From the NCBI GenBank assembly GCA_023394955.1, contig JAEWZY010000052.1:1-59557 (forward strand): DNA of 59,557 nucleotides, read 5' to 3'. Source of the DNA: Bacillota bacterium (GTDB lineage Bacteria > Bacillota > UBA4882 > UBA8346). Within the stretch, counting starts at the first letter, position 1; every line of letters starts with the position of its first letter. Both the position numbers and the translations under genes were made by a program. Under the pieces are notes generated by a model that saw only the letters and a list, made by a program, of their open reading frames with translations, was not told the DNA's origin and searched no databases. Shown here piece after piece: positions 25,070 through 33,508 of this stretch.

Positions 25070-26356
25070 TTATTTACTGGTCCGATCAAGTACGTCTTTA
25101 ACTCTCGGAGCAAGGTCTTTCATGGCTTGTTCAGCGGTGGTTTGACCCGCAAATACTCTCTGCAATTGCGGTATCAGTAAACCTTGAATTTCATTCCAGC
25201 CAACCCTTAACGGTAAAGTATGTCCATATTTGGAGGCAACGGCTTTGGCGACAGCTACGACATTCTTCGGTGATTTGGTAGGATCGGCGTAAGCCTCCCA
25301 TAATTTCTGGTCATCAATTGAAGGAGGTACTCTCTTTGCTTTCATATAGAGCATTTCGCCTTCTTGACCCGGCGCCCGCATATACTTTAAGAATTCCCAG
25401 GCCGCTTTGTCTTTTTTGGTACTCGCGCTCATAGCCGTTACGTTTGACTTAGAAATAGTAACATTCGGGTTTTTAGCGGTTCCAGGGCATGGTAATACTT
25501 CAAATTCAAATCCTTCCACCCTTTGCAAGGTAATTATTTCTTGAGCAGTACCCGTCCGCAACGCTACTTTGTGATTGGTCATCCAACGATTGACAACCGC
25601 GGCCGAAGTAAACTGTGCCGGATCAGGGATAGTGCCGTCCTTGATTAAATCAACAATAGCCTGAATTCCTTGAATTGATTGCGGTTGATCTAAGGTAAAC
25701 TTTTTCCGGTTTTTGTCAAAAAGATCGCCGCCATGTGCCCAGATAAAAGGAAAGAAATATCCTAAATCAGTAGGATTGAGAGCATAACCGTACTGCCTGT
25801 CCGCGCCCTCGCCTTTACTCAACTGGCGGGCGATTTTTACGAAATCATCATAGGTCCAATCCACGGAAGGAATTGGAATTCCGGCGTCCTTGAACATTTT
25901 AACATTGACAAACATGAAAATCGGAGCAGTCCCCCATGGTAAACCGTAGTACTTGCCGCCTTGCATATTGTCAAGCAATCCGGCCTGATAATAGGCGTTC
26001 ATATCAATTTTATCCCGTTTAATATAAGGGGTAATATCTTTTAAAGCTTTGTTTTTCATAAAATCGGCCATAAAATAGGAGTCGATTCGCATTACATCCG
26101 GAGCTTGCCCGCCGGCAAACAGCGTCAGCAATTTGGCATGATAATCGTTATATGCCGATACGATCGGAGTCACTTTGATATTTGGGTGGTTTTTTTCAAA
26201 GCCCTCGATGATGTCTTTCTCAACTCCAATTGCATTCGGATCACCCCAGAAAGCATATTGGATCGTTACCGTATTAGCTGCAAAAGCTAAGGTTGATAAA
26301 ACTGCAACCAACAATAATAAACCAGCTAATAAACCAAACCACTTTTTGATTCTCAT
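25070..26356 (-). CDS. CUT1 extracellular sugar-binding protein
   Basis: 428 residues. Signal peptide about 1-26 with an SPase I site (AFA-A) and no lipobox Cys. The mature part is a family 1 solute-binding protein (FWGDPNAIGVEKDIIEGFEKNHPNIKV near 36, YYGLPWGTAPIFMFVNVKMFKDAG near 137). It should deliver oligosaccharides to the two permeases at 20302 and 21273, although it lies about 3 kb upstream of them with its own promoter (26456-26518) and terminator. Separate transcription suits the higher binding-protein dosage normally needed. Ligand inferred as uronate-bearing xylo-oligosaccharide from context. Confidence 0.9.
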   Translation of the reverse strand: MRIKKWFGLLAGLLLLVAVLSTLAFAANTVTIQYAFWGDPNAIGVEKDIIEGFEKNHPNIKVTPIVSAYNDYHAKLLTLFAGGQAPDVMRIDSYFMADFMKNKALKDITPYIKRDKIDMNAYYQAGLLDNMQGGKYYGLPWGTAPIFMFVNVKMFKDAGIPIPSVDWTYDDFVKIARQLSKGEGADRQYGYALNPTDLGYFFPFIWAHGGDLFDKNRKKFTLDQPQSIQGIQAIVDLIKDGTIPDPAQFTSAAVVNRWMTNHKVALRTGTAQEIITLQRVEGFEFEVLPCPGTAKNPNVTISKSNVTAMSASTKKDKAAWEFLKYMRAPGQEGEMLYMKAKRVPPSIDDQKLWEAYADPTKSPKNVVAVAKAVASKYGHTLPLRVGWNEIQGLLIPQLQRVFAGQTTAEQAMKDLAPRVKDVLDRTSK

Positions 26357-26455
26357 TTACTTTCCCCTTCCCTTGTTTTATTTTACAACAATACTATCCG
26401 AAAATGTCGGCGATCACCTCCAATAAATTTAAATCGTCTAAGTGTGACATCTTAT

Positions 26456-26518
26456 ATTATAATAATCTTTCCACTAAATGGAGATAGACATCCTTAAGCG
26501 TTTTTTGGACAAATTTAA
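26456..26518 (-). promoter_or_regulatory. Direct-repeat activator site and promoter of the sugar-binding protein gene
   Basis: Minus strand: TTAAATTTGTCC (26518-26507) and TTAAGGATGTCT (26497-26486), spaced 21 bp, then a perfect -10 TATAAT (26461-26456), 24 bp from the proximal repeat. It lies in the 303-base divergent interval between the binding protein and the response regulator, which shows no other clear element. Confidence 0.8.
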
Positions 26519-26659
26519 CTATATTATAGTTTTTCATATAAAAGCTCCATTATTATGATAAAATTTTTGTAAGGTGATCACATACATTTGTATTCAGCTT
26601 AAAGCATTAAATCTTGAATAAGAAATTTACTTCATCCTGCTATACAAGGAGGAGTTAGT

Positions 26660-27439
26660 TTGTATCAAGTTATGATCGTAGATGACGAGCCAAACATCTT
26701 GGCAAAACTAACCAACTATGTTCAACAGGCTGATCCGGATTTTCACGTGGTTGCCAAAGCGTTGGGAGCGGAAGACGCTCTATATTTTTTCAAGATGACC
26801 AGCCCGGATCTGATGATGATCGATATCAGAATGCCGGTGATCGACGGATTAACCCTCCTGCAACAAATACGCCAAACAGGCTGGGAAGGTTATGTTGCCA
26901 TTATCACCGGGCATGATGATTTTAACTATGCCCAACGAGCCATCCGGCTTAACGTATTTGAATATATTCTGAAACCTGTTTTCCCGGAGGATATAGCCGC
27001 CTTACTTAGCCGTATCAAGGAACTCTTAAATCGTATCCAAGTGAAGGAAGCTAAACTACGCAGTGAAATCCAAGCAGAATTACAAGGTGCCAGCCCGGAT
27101 GGGGCTGCTGATAATTGTTTGCCCGCCTACATCGGACAAGCGAAAGCTTATATCAAAGAACATTATGCTGAAGCCTTAACTCTGAGCCAAGTAGCTAAGG
27201 TAGTTTCCATAAATTCTGTTTATTTAAGTTCTCGCTTTGCTAAATATTGCGGCCAAAACTTTCTGGAATACCTGACTCAGTTCCGGATAAACAAAGCAAA
27301 GGATTTATTAGAACATACCAATCTGCAAATCCAGGAGGTGGCAATAAAAGTAGGTTATGCCGATATTGCTTATTTCAGCCGGATTTTTAGGCGGGAAACC
27401 GGGATTACTCCCAGTAATTATCGTTCACAATATCGTTAA
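26660..27439 (+). CDS. YesN-type response regulator (REC plus AraC DNA-binding domain)
   Basis: 259 residues. Residues 1-120 form a receiver domain with the acidic pair VDDEP, phospho-acceptor Asp in MIDIRMP near 54, and switch Lys in YILKPV near 104. Residues 155-259 hold two AraC helix-turn-helix motifs (LTLSQVAKVVSINSVYLSSRF and IQEVAIKVGYADIAYFSRIFRRETG). Start is TTG, supported by AAGGAGG and by the usual family N-terminus. It is followed by its kinase with 18 bases between. It is the obvious candidate to bind the 21-bp-spaced direct repeats at four nearby promoters, a spacing that places two AraC-type monomers on one helix face. Confidence 0.92.
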   Translation: MYQVMIVDDEPNILAKLTNYVQQADPDFHVVAKALGAEDALYFFKMTSPDLMMIDIRMPVIDGLTLLQQIRQTGWEGYVAIITGHDDFNYAQRAIRLNVFEYILKPVFPEDIAALLSRIKELLNRIQVKEAKLRSEIQAELQGASPDGAADNCLPAYIGQAKAYIKEHYAEALTLSQVAKVVSINSVYLSSRFAKYCGQNFLEYLTQFRINKAKDLLEHTNLQIQEVAIKVGYADIAYFSRIFRRETGITPSNYRSQYR

Positions 27440-27457
27440 GCTAATATGAGGTTAATA

Positions 27458-29098
27458 ATGCCTAAACAACCCATTTTTTCTTATACCAAAAGCCTTTTCT
27501 ATAAAATATGGCTCATTTTTAGCGCTTTAATTATTATTGCTACCTTTGCTAGTAGCGTCGTGGTTTACATTCAAGTCTCCAATCAATTGAAAAACCACAT
27601 TGAACAACGTCTATTATGGGAAGCAAGCTTTTACCGTCAACAACTCGACGAAGTTTTTTTGAAAGCCGACCAAAGATTGGATAGCTTAGTCAATTCTTCA
27701 ACTGCAGTTAATCGAAACTATTCTCTATTACAAAACGAAATGAATATCATGCAAATCCATTCACACAGTATTATTCGAAGTTGGATGGCCTATTCCGACG
27801 GGTATTTAATTCCCTCTCCGGGCACCCGCCCGGAATATGTTAGAAATTTACCCTGGTGGCGGGAGTATTTGTCCGGTGAAACTCCGGAAAATATTATGGA
27901 TTTGTCGATAGGAAGCAACCATTCCTTGGTCGGAAAACCTTTTATCGACCAGTCCGCATTTACCACCTTAGTACCTATATACAATTTTAGTTTAGATGGA
28001 ACAAAAATAATCCGTGCTGCCGGCGCACAAATCGATCTAAACAGCGCGTTAACCGATAACCCCGAAGTAAACGTGGATTGGTCGAATATACCGGTTTCTG
28101 TTTATACCACTGATGGTATTTTAGTGGCCTCTCCTTATCGATATTATTCCGGAAACTTGAAATCTTTAAACAGACTAAGTAATGAACCCTTAATCCATAA
28201 AATGCTAATTAACCCCAATAATAACTCCGGTTTCGGAATTTATCTGAAAAACAATCATAGAATGGTTGGTTATTTTTTAAAAGACTCCACCCTCGGATTA
28301 GTATTAGTCGTTGAATATCCTACTACCGAAGTGCTCGATCCCATTTACCAAGTAGCTTCGGGTCCTTTAGTCATTGTTTTGCTCCTTTTATTAATTGCTA
28401 CGGTCTTGATTGCAACGATTTACACCAATACCAAGCGGCTGCGCCGAGTCGAGCAATTGGCCAGATCGGCGGAGCTTCGGGCTCTCCAAGCTCATATCAA
28501 TCCTCATTTTTTATTTAATACCCTTGATTGCATCGTGGGATTTGCCGTATCAACCGGAAACAACTCATTAGTAAAAATGATCCGTTCATTGATCAATATT
28601 TTCCGTTACACCATCCGTGACATGGGGGAATTGGTCACCATTCGAGAAGAATTGGATTATTTGAACGAATATGTCTCCCTACAGCAGATCCGTTACGGTT
28701 CCCGGTTTTCATTTAAACTTTCCGTCCCTGACGAGTTACTGAACTATAAAATTTTTAAATTTTGTATCCAGCCGTTAGTCGAAAATTGTTTCGTTCACGG
28801 GGTGGAAAAAAGCTTTGATCCCGTTGCTATTACGGTTCAAATAACCCAAACGGTGCAAGAGGTTGAAATCAAAGTCTCCGATAATGGCCCCGGTATAACC
28901 CGGGAACGCCTGTCGGAATTAAGCCAAAGCCTGGAACAAGAAACCTACGAATCCGAAAGCCAGGGGCATGGAGTAGGGATATCCAATATCCATCATCGGT
29001 TGCGTTATGCTTTTGGTTCTTTATATGGAATAACAATTGAATCCAAACAAGGATTCATAGCACATCTTAAATTCCCTATAAAGTACACCTGTCCCTGA
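27458..29098 (+). CDS. YesM-type sensor histidine kinase
   Basis: 546 residues. Membrane helix about 15-38, a large extracellular sensor region to about 295, a second helix about 300-322, then the His_kinase core: AHINPHFLFNTLD (phosphorylated His region), LVENCFVHGV (N-box), DNGPGI and GHGVGISNIHHRL (G-boxes). No clear HAMP between helix and kinase core. Forms a two-component pair with YesN at 26660. By family it senses extracellular sugars, here probably acidic xylan fragments. ATG at 27458 is favoured by GAGGT five bases upstream. Confidence 0.9.
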   Translation: MPKQPIFSYTKSLFYKIWLIFSALIIIATFASSVVVYIQVSNQLKNHIEQRLLWEASFYRQQLDEVFLKADQRLDSLVNSSTAVNRNYSLLQNEMNIMQIHSHSIIRSWMAYSDGYLIPSPGTRPEYVRNLPWWREYLSGETPENIMDLSIGSNHSLVGKPFIDQSAFTTLVPIYNFSLDGTKIIRAAGAQIDLNSALTDNPEVNVDWSNIPVSVYTTDGILVASPYRYYSGNLKSLNRLSNEPLIHKMLINPNNNSGFGIYLKNNHRMVGYFLKDSTLGLVLVVEYPTTEVLDPIYQVASGPLVIVLLLLLIATVLIATIYTNTKRLRRVEQLARSAELRALQAHINPHFLFNTLDCIVGFAVSTGNNSLVKMIRSLINIFRYTIRDMGELVTIREELDYLNEYVSLQQIRYGSRFSFKLSVPDELLNYKIFKFCIQPLVENCFVHGVEKSFDPVAITVQITQTVQEVEIKVSDNGPGITRERLSELSQSLEQETYESESQGHGVGISNIHHRLRYAFGSLYGITIESKQGFIAHLKFPIKYTCP

Positions 29099-29146
29099 AC
29101 TCAAATGTCTGGGAAATATCATATCAAATTGAGAAGGATGATTGGC

Positions 29147-29308
29147 ATGAAAATGGTTTTTCGTTGATTTGGCGAAACGGATGACGACGTGAGCTTAAGC
29201 CAGTTCGGACAAATACTGGGGATCCGCGGAGCAGCCAGCGCCTTACAGGATATTCCGGTTGGAGAAGTTTGGCCGCCATTTCGGAAAGTTAAACCGGATT
29301 CACTTTGA
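29147..29308 (+). pseudogene. uxuA: Mannonate dehydratase (uxuA) N-terminal remnant
   Basis: An ATG with a ribosome site (AAGGA), 48 bases after the YesM stop, opens a 54-codon frame that recalls the N-terminus of UxuA: MKMVFR-stop-FGETDDDVSLSQFGQILGIRG then ALQDIPVGEVWP. The internal TGA at 29165 stands where UxuA has Trp (TGG), and the homology ends after about 45 codons. UxuA dehydrates D-mannonate in glucuronate breakdown, which fits the locus. This copy is truncated and interrupted, so the pathway step must be supplied elsewhere. Identification is by recalled alignment of about 40 residues. Confidence 0.7.
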
Positions 29309-29366
29309 ACAGGTTCGTAATGTAAAAATAACAAAGTAAAAACAATTCGATACTGTCATTCAAAGA

Positions 29367-29393
29367 GAATTGCGGCTTTTGCAGCCGCAATTC
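29367..29393. terminator. Strong hairpin between the uxuA remnant and the hemerythrin gene
   Basis: Perfect 11-bp stem GAATTGCGGCT/AGCCGCAATTC with a 5-base loop, lying between convergent units. T-rich tails are weak on both strands. Probably a bidirectional terminator. Confidence 0.6.
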
Positions 29394-29457
29394 TTATTAA
29401 ACAATCCTATTTCATTCATTAAGCAACAATGTAATATGATTAACTTATCGATAAATC

Positions 29458-29868
29458 CTACTTTACCCCTTTCTCATTTAAAAAAGGCCCATACTTTTTG
29501 TCCGTCTCCATAATGTGTTTAATCAACCAATTTTTTAAAAAATCGAGCATTTCTTCGATTGGAGAATCTTGATCCAAGTTAAAAGCGCGGTTGAAATCCC
29601 CTACCTTGGCGACAAAAAACTGATGGGCTTGGCGATGCTCTTCCAACTCAGGATAGTCGTGTTCCGCCATTAAGGCTTCTTCCTCTGTAAAATGAGTTTT
29701 GGTATAGTCGGTTAACCGATTCAAGATACCTGCGATGACCATCTTCCCCAAATCATTGGTTTTCGCCTCGAAAACCTCATTAATTATTTTAATTAACATC
29801 TGATGTTGCTCGTCGATCTTTTGAATTTTAACCGAGTGCTTCTCATCGATCCATTGGACAAATTTCAT
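29458..29868 (-). CDS. Bacteriohemerythrin
   Basis: 136 residues with the full di-iron ligand pattern: His in DEQHQ, HFTEE, HRQAH and HIMETD. Binds O2 at a di-iron site in the cytoplasm, for storage, sensing or protection of anaerobic enzymes. ATG at 29868 has AAGGTGAT upstream; the GTG at 29877 falls inside that site. Confidence 0.9.
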   Translation of the reverse strand: MKFVQWIDEKHSVKIQKIDEQHQMLIKIINEVFEAKTNDLGKMVIAGILNRLTDYTKTHFTEEEALMAEHDYPELEEHRQAHQFFVAKVGDFNRAFNLDQDSPIEEMLDFLKNWLIKHIMETDKKYGPFLNEKGVK

Positions 29869-29936
29869 AATGATCACCTTCGTTTTTATGGTAAGGTAAA
29901 TATTCGATTTGGTTACGAAGATTCCTTCGCCACTCT

Positions 29937-30326
29937 CTATTTTTTAAGTGCGCGCCCGACGGCAATCATAATCGTTTTACTACTTCCTGTGGCGCCGGTA
30001 ACAGCATCCACCCTAAGATTTTGCGCCTCAATAATCCGGTCCACCGTTTCCAAGGCTTCATAGCCCGGCCCGCAGTCCTGTTTCTTAATGATAATTCCGG
30101 CAATCCGATGGTCCTTGACGGTAACCTCCAAGTCCACCGACACTAGGAAATCCCCAAAGGTTCCAGGATAAACCCCATCGGCAATCTTACTTAAGTCGGC
30201 CTCCTCGACTTTGATGTATTCGTTACTAATCGTTTCAGCCATTTGTTTCATTCGTAAAAAAAGACCACCTCCAGCAATAAGAATTGCCAGAACTAGAGTT
30301 ACCGCAATAATCTTCAATTTTTTCAA
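29937..30326 (-). CDS. Membrane-anchored FMN-binding domain protein
   Basis: 129 residues. Residues 5-24 form an N-terminal anchor or signal; the rest is a single FMN_bind domain ending in DAVTGATGSSKTIMIAVGRAL, the site where FMN is covalently attached by ApbE in related proteins (Thr of TGAT). Probably an extracytoplasmic electron carrier. Start is TTG with GAGGAGGG six bases upstream. No ApbE gene or electron-transport partner is visible; the hemerythrin gene lies downstream in the same direction. Confidence 0.85.
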   Translation of the reverse strand: MKKLKIIAVTLVLAILIAGGGLFLRMKQMAETISNEYIKVEEADLSKIADGVYPGTFGDFLVSVDLEVTVKDHRIAGIIIKKQDCGPGYEALETVDRIIEAQNLRVDAVTGATGSSKTIMIAVGRALKK

Positions 30327-31158
30327 GTTTGACCCTCCTCAAAATATTGCCTAATCGTTCCGAACCAACTGTTTTCAAAACCATCATCTTAGCCCCAATT
30401 ATTGTTGAAGTTTCCAGATAAGTATAGCATAGAATTATTATCATTTTCAGTTAATGTCGAAAAAATATGGACTTTTTTTTATCTTCAAAGAACATAATAT
30501 GATTTTGTGGAGAAAAAATCCTTCTATTCAATTCCAATAAATGGTGCAATAATATGTTTACAGATAATTACATTTTAGCCTGATTATAGCCAAGATCTTA
30601 AGATTGTTAGAAAAAACTTTCATAAATAGTAAGCATAAAAGGTTTTAGGCTTTGATTCAAACGTTCAGTAATCCGGTTTCACATTTTGCTCCATGATTGA
30701 GAACAATTTTGACTGCATGACCATCAATAAAAAATAATGGTCGCATCAAAGTGTTTAACAGTTATTGAGTAAAACAGTGGTAGCGGATTTTCTGTTTATA
30801 GAAATAGTTTTTGAACTTCGCCCCATGTTTCTTGCCTGGACAAGCTTATTTCATTTTGTTCCACATCTTGCTTTTCTATGGTCACCCGATTTCTTACCCA
30901 TTTAATTCCTTTAAATCACTATCTGAGTTAGCCTTAACTTATTAGGCCTAATTTTATTTACAAATTACAAATAATAGTATAAATGAAATAAAATGGTCAA
31001 AATACGGTTGCTTTAAAAAATGAAAGAAGGTGGTCAAATTAGGAAAAATTATAATTTCTCCTCAGTTAAAGCGATGATGACGCCCGGCTGAATAATTCAG
31101 CTGCAGCATCCTGCTTTGCTGAAAAAAGATTGCCAATTAAGTTGAAAGGAGATTCACG
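30327..31158. other. 832-base gene-free region ahead of the cellulase cluster
   Basis: Very A/T-rich, no credible ORF. It must hold the promoter of the cellulase cluster: TTTACA at 30957 and TATAAA at 30978 give a sub-optimal 15-base spacing, so this is only a candidate. A GC-richer leader with short inverted repeats (GCTGAAT/ATTCAGC near 31090) sits just before the GH9 ribosome site. I recognise no riboswitch. The 21-bp direct repeats of the uronate regulon were not seen here. Confidence 0.5.
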
Positions 31159-33444
31159 ATGAAAAAGTCTTATCGGCTCTTATTTATCCTAGCTTTCTTT
31201 ACGCTCCAGTCGGTATTGGCTCCAGGATTATTGGCAGAACCGGATTTTAATTACGCCGATGCCTTCGCCAAGTCCATTCTTTATTATGAAGCAAGCTGGT
31301 GTGGACCGGATGCGGGCGACAACCGGCTCAAGTGGCGCGGACCTTGCCATGTTAATGACGGCGCGGATCAAGGACTGGATCTTACCGGCGGTTTCCATGA
31401 TGCCGGTGATCATGTCAAATTCGGATTACCCCAAGTCTATGCAGCATCGACTTTAGGCTGGGCATATTACGAATTCAGGGAAACCTTCGTCGCTAAAGGA
31501 CAAGACGGTTATATGCTCAATATCTTAAAGCATTTTAACGACTATTTTCTGAAATGCTTCCCTGATAACACCACTTTTCATTATCAATGCGGCGACGGAA
31601 CCACCGACCACGCTTACTGGGGACCACCGGAACTCCAAACCACTTTGCTGACTACCAGGCCTACTTTATATTCGGCTACTCCCGGTGCTCCGGCCTCTGA
31701 TGTTTGCAGTAGCGCTGCAGCATCTTTGGCTTTAATGTACCTAAACTACAATGATCATGATCCGGTTTACGCCGAACGTTGTCTAGCTGTTGCCAAAGAC
31801 CTTTACACCTTTGCCAAAAGCTACCGGGGTTTTAGCCAAAGCGGCGGTTTTTACGGTTCAACCTCGGATCTCGATGATTTAACCTGGGGCGCAATCTGGC
31901 TTTATCAGGCTACCAATGACAGTAATTATTTGACTGATGCCGACTTCTTTATGCTGGAAAAAGGGATCGACGGTGTCAATAGTTATAATAACCATTGGAC
32001 CCATTGTTGGGATGACGTTTTCGGCGGGGTCTTCGTTAAGCTGGCCCAACTGACCAATGATCCCAAATATGTGGTTATCGCCGAAGAGAATCTGGATTAT
32101 TGGATTAACCACGCTCCGACCACTCCTGGTGGAGTAAAATATATTAACTCTTGGGGAGCGCTACGCTATACCGCCGCTGAGTGTATGTTAGCGTTGGTCT
32201 ATTATAAGACCACCGGAAAAATTGAATATTTAAACTTCGCTAAGGAACAGATCGACTATATCCTGGGCGATAACCCCCGAAATAGCTCCTATGTAGTAGG
32301 GTTTGGCAATAATTATCCGAAATTTCCGCACCATCGCGCCGCCAGCGGCCGGATGGAAGCCGCCCCAGCCTACGAAACTAAAAAGGATCCGCAAAAACAC
32401 TTACTTTACGGCGCTTTGGTCGGCGGACCCGATAGCGCGGACAATTATACCGATGATGTGGAAGAATATGCCCACACCGAGGTGGCGATCGATTATAATG
32501 CCGGTTTCGTCGGGGCGATGGCTGGAATAACCAAATACTTCGGGGCAGACCAAACTCCCGAACCCACCCCGGGTATCGAAGGAGATACTCCGGAATTTTT
32601 CACCGAAGCCAAAATAATGGGGGAAAATAATCAACAGGCGACTATCGACGCGTTTATCCATTGCGATACTTTATTGCCGCCGCGCTATGTAACGGGAATG
32701 ACTTTTAGATACTTTGTCGATTTGAGCGAGTATTACGCGCAAGGTTTGACAGCCGATGATGTCACTACCGCCATCAATTATGCGCCTAATGCCGGCGCCA
32801 TTTCTCCATTGATCCCCTGGGATGAAGCGAACCATATTTATTATGTGGAAGGCAGCTGGCCTAATTCCCAAAATTACGGGAAAATTGAATTTCAATTCCG
32901 GATCGCGGCCTATAATTCTAACTGTTGGGACTCAGCCAACGATTTTTCACGGACTGGAATGACTGGTACTTTAGCAATTACTCAAAACATTCCTATTTAT
33001 TTAAATGGAGTCAAGGTCTTCGGTGACGAGCCGCCGACCGGTTCGAACCCCACTCCTACACCGACCCCAACAGCAACAGTAACACCAACTCCGACGGTTA
33101 GCCCGACTCCAACGATTGAAACAGGCTGTGTAATCTCTTATCTAATCTTGAATGATTGGGGCAACGGCGCCACCATCAATGTAACTATTAAAAATAACAC
33201 TAATTCGCCTATTAACAGCTGGACGTTGGTTTGGAACTTCTCCGGCAACCAACAAATAACTAATTTGTGGAATGGCGTTCATGCCCAAGATAACTCCTTC
33301 GTATCAGTCGCTAACGAATCATATAACAACATAATCCCGGCCAACGGCGGAACAGTTGATTTTGGATTTAACATAGCCTACAGTGATACAAACGTCAAGC
33401 CATCCGGCTTTACCTTGAACGGAAGTCCCTGTCCCACGTATTAG
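31159..33444 (+). CDS. GH9-CBM3c-CBM2 processive endoglucanase
   Basis: 761 residues, secreted (signal about 1-26). GH9 catalytic domain about 30-460: catalytic-Asp motif GGFHDAGDHVKFGLP, substrate-site FGNNYPKFPHHR, and acid Glu in VEEYAHTEVAIDYN. A CBM3c-like module about 475-625 begins EFFTEAKIMGEN. A Pro/Thr linker follows, then CBM2 about 657-761 with both terminal Cys. The GH9-CBM3c-CBM2 plan is that of processive cellulases such as Thermobifida Cel9A. First gene of a nine-gene run of CBM2 enzymes; AAAGGAG precedes the ATG. Confidence 0.95.
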   Translation: MKKSYRLLFILAFFTLQSVLAPGLLAEPDFNYADAFAKSILYYEASWCGPDAGDNRLKWRGPCHVNDGADQGLDLTGGFHDAGDHVKFGLPQVYAASTLGWAYYEFRETFVAKGQDGYMLNILKHFNDYFLKCFPDNTTFHYQCGDGTTDHAYWGPPELQTTLLTTRPTLYSATPGAPASDVCSSAAASLALMYLNYNDHDPVYAERCLAVAKDLYTFAKSYRGFSQSGGFYGSTSDLDDLTWGAIWLYQATNDSNYLTDADFFMLEKGIDGVNSYNNHWTHCWDDVFGGVFVKLAQLTNDPKYVVIAEENLDYWINHAPTTPGGVKYINSWGALRYTAAECMLALVYYKTTGKIEYLNFAKEQIDYILGDNPRNSSYVVGFGNNYPKFPHHRAASGRMEAAPAYETKKDPQKHLLYGALVGGPDSADNYTDDVEEYAHTEVAIDYNAGFVGAMAGITKYFGADQTPEPTPGIEGDTPEFFTEAKIMGENNQQATIDAFIHCDTLLPPRYVTGMTFRYFVDLSEYYAQGLTADDVTTAINYAPNAGAISPLIPWDEANHIYYVEGSWPNSQNYGKIEFQFRIAAYNSNCWDSANDFSRTGMTGTLAITQNIPIYLNGVKVFGDEPPTGSNPTPTPTPTATVTPTPTVSPTPTIETGCVISYLILNDWGNGATINVTIKNNTNSPINSWTLVWNFSGNQQITNLWNGVHAQDNSFVSVANESYNNIIPANGGTVDFGFNIAYSDTNVKPSGFTLNGSPCPTY

Positions 33445-33508
33445 TTAGTCTTATAAGATAGTCTTTTCTGTTTCGATCGAAAAAAACCAGTTAAAGGAGG
33501 AATTTATT

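Noticed and set aside
29165..29167. TGA in the uxuA remnant read as Trp or selenocysteine
   Set aside because: TGA is the normal stop of many genes here, the homology ends soon after, and no selenocysteine element is apparent; decay is simpler.
30235..30444. 69-residue minus-strand ORF upstream of the FMN-binding gene
   Set aside because: It overlaps the FMN-binding gene in another frame; the TTG start at 30326 with GAGGAGGG explains the locus better.
30464..30500. A further copy of the YesN-type operator near GGACTTTTTTTT at 30470
   Set aside because: Only a weak half-match, no second repeat at 21 bp and no -10 at the fixed distance.
31020..31158. c-di-GMP or other riboswitch in the leader of the first GH9 gene
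   Set aside because: The short inverted repeats do not contain the conserved core of any riboswitch class I can recall.
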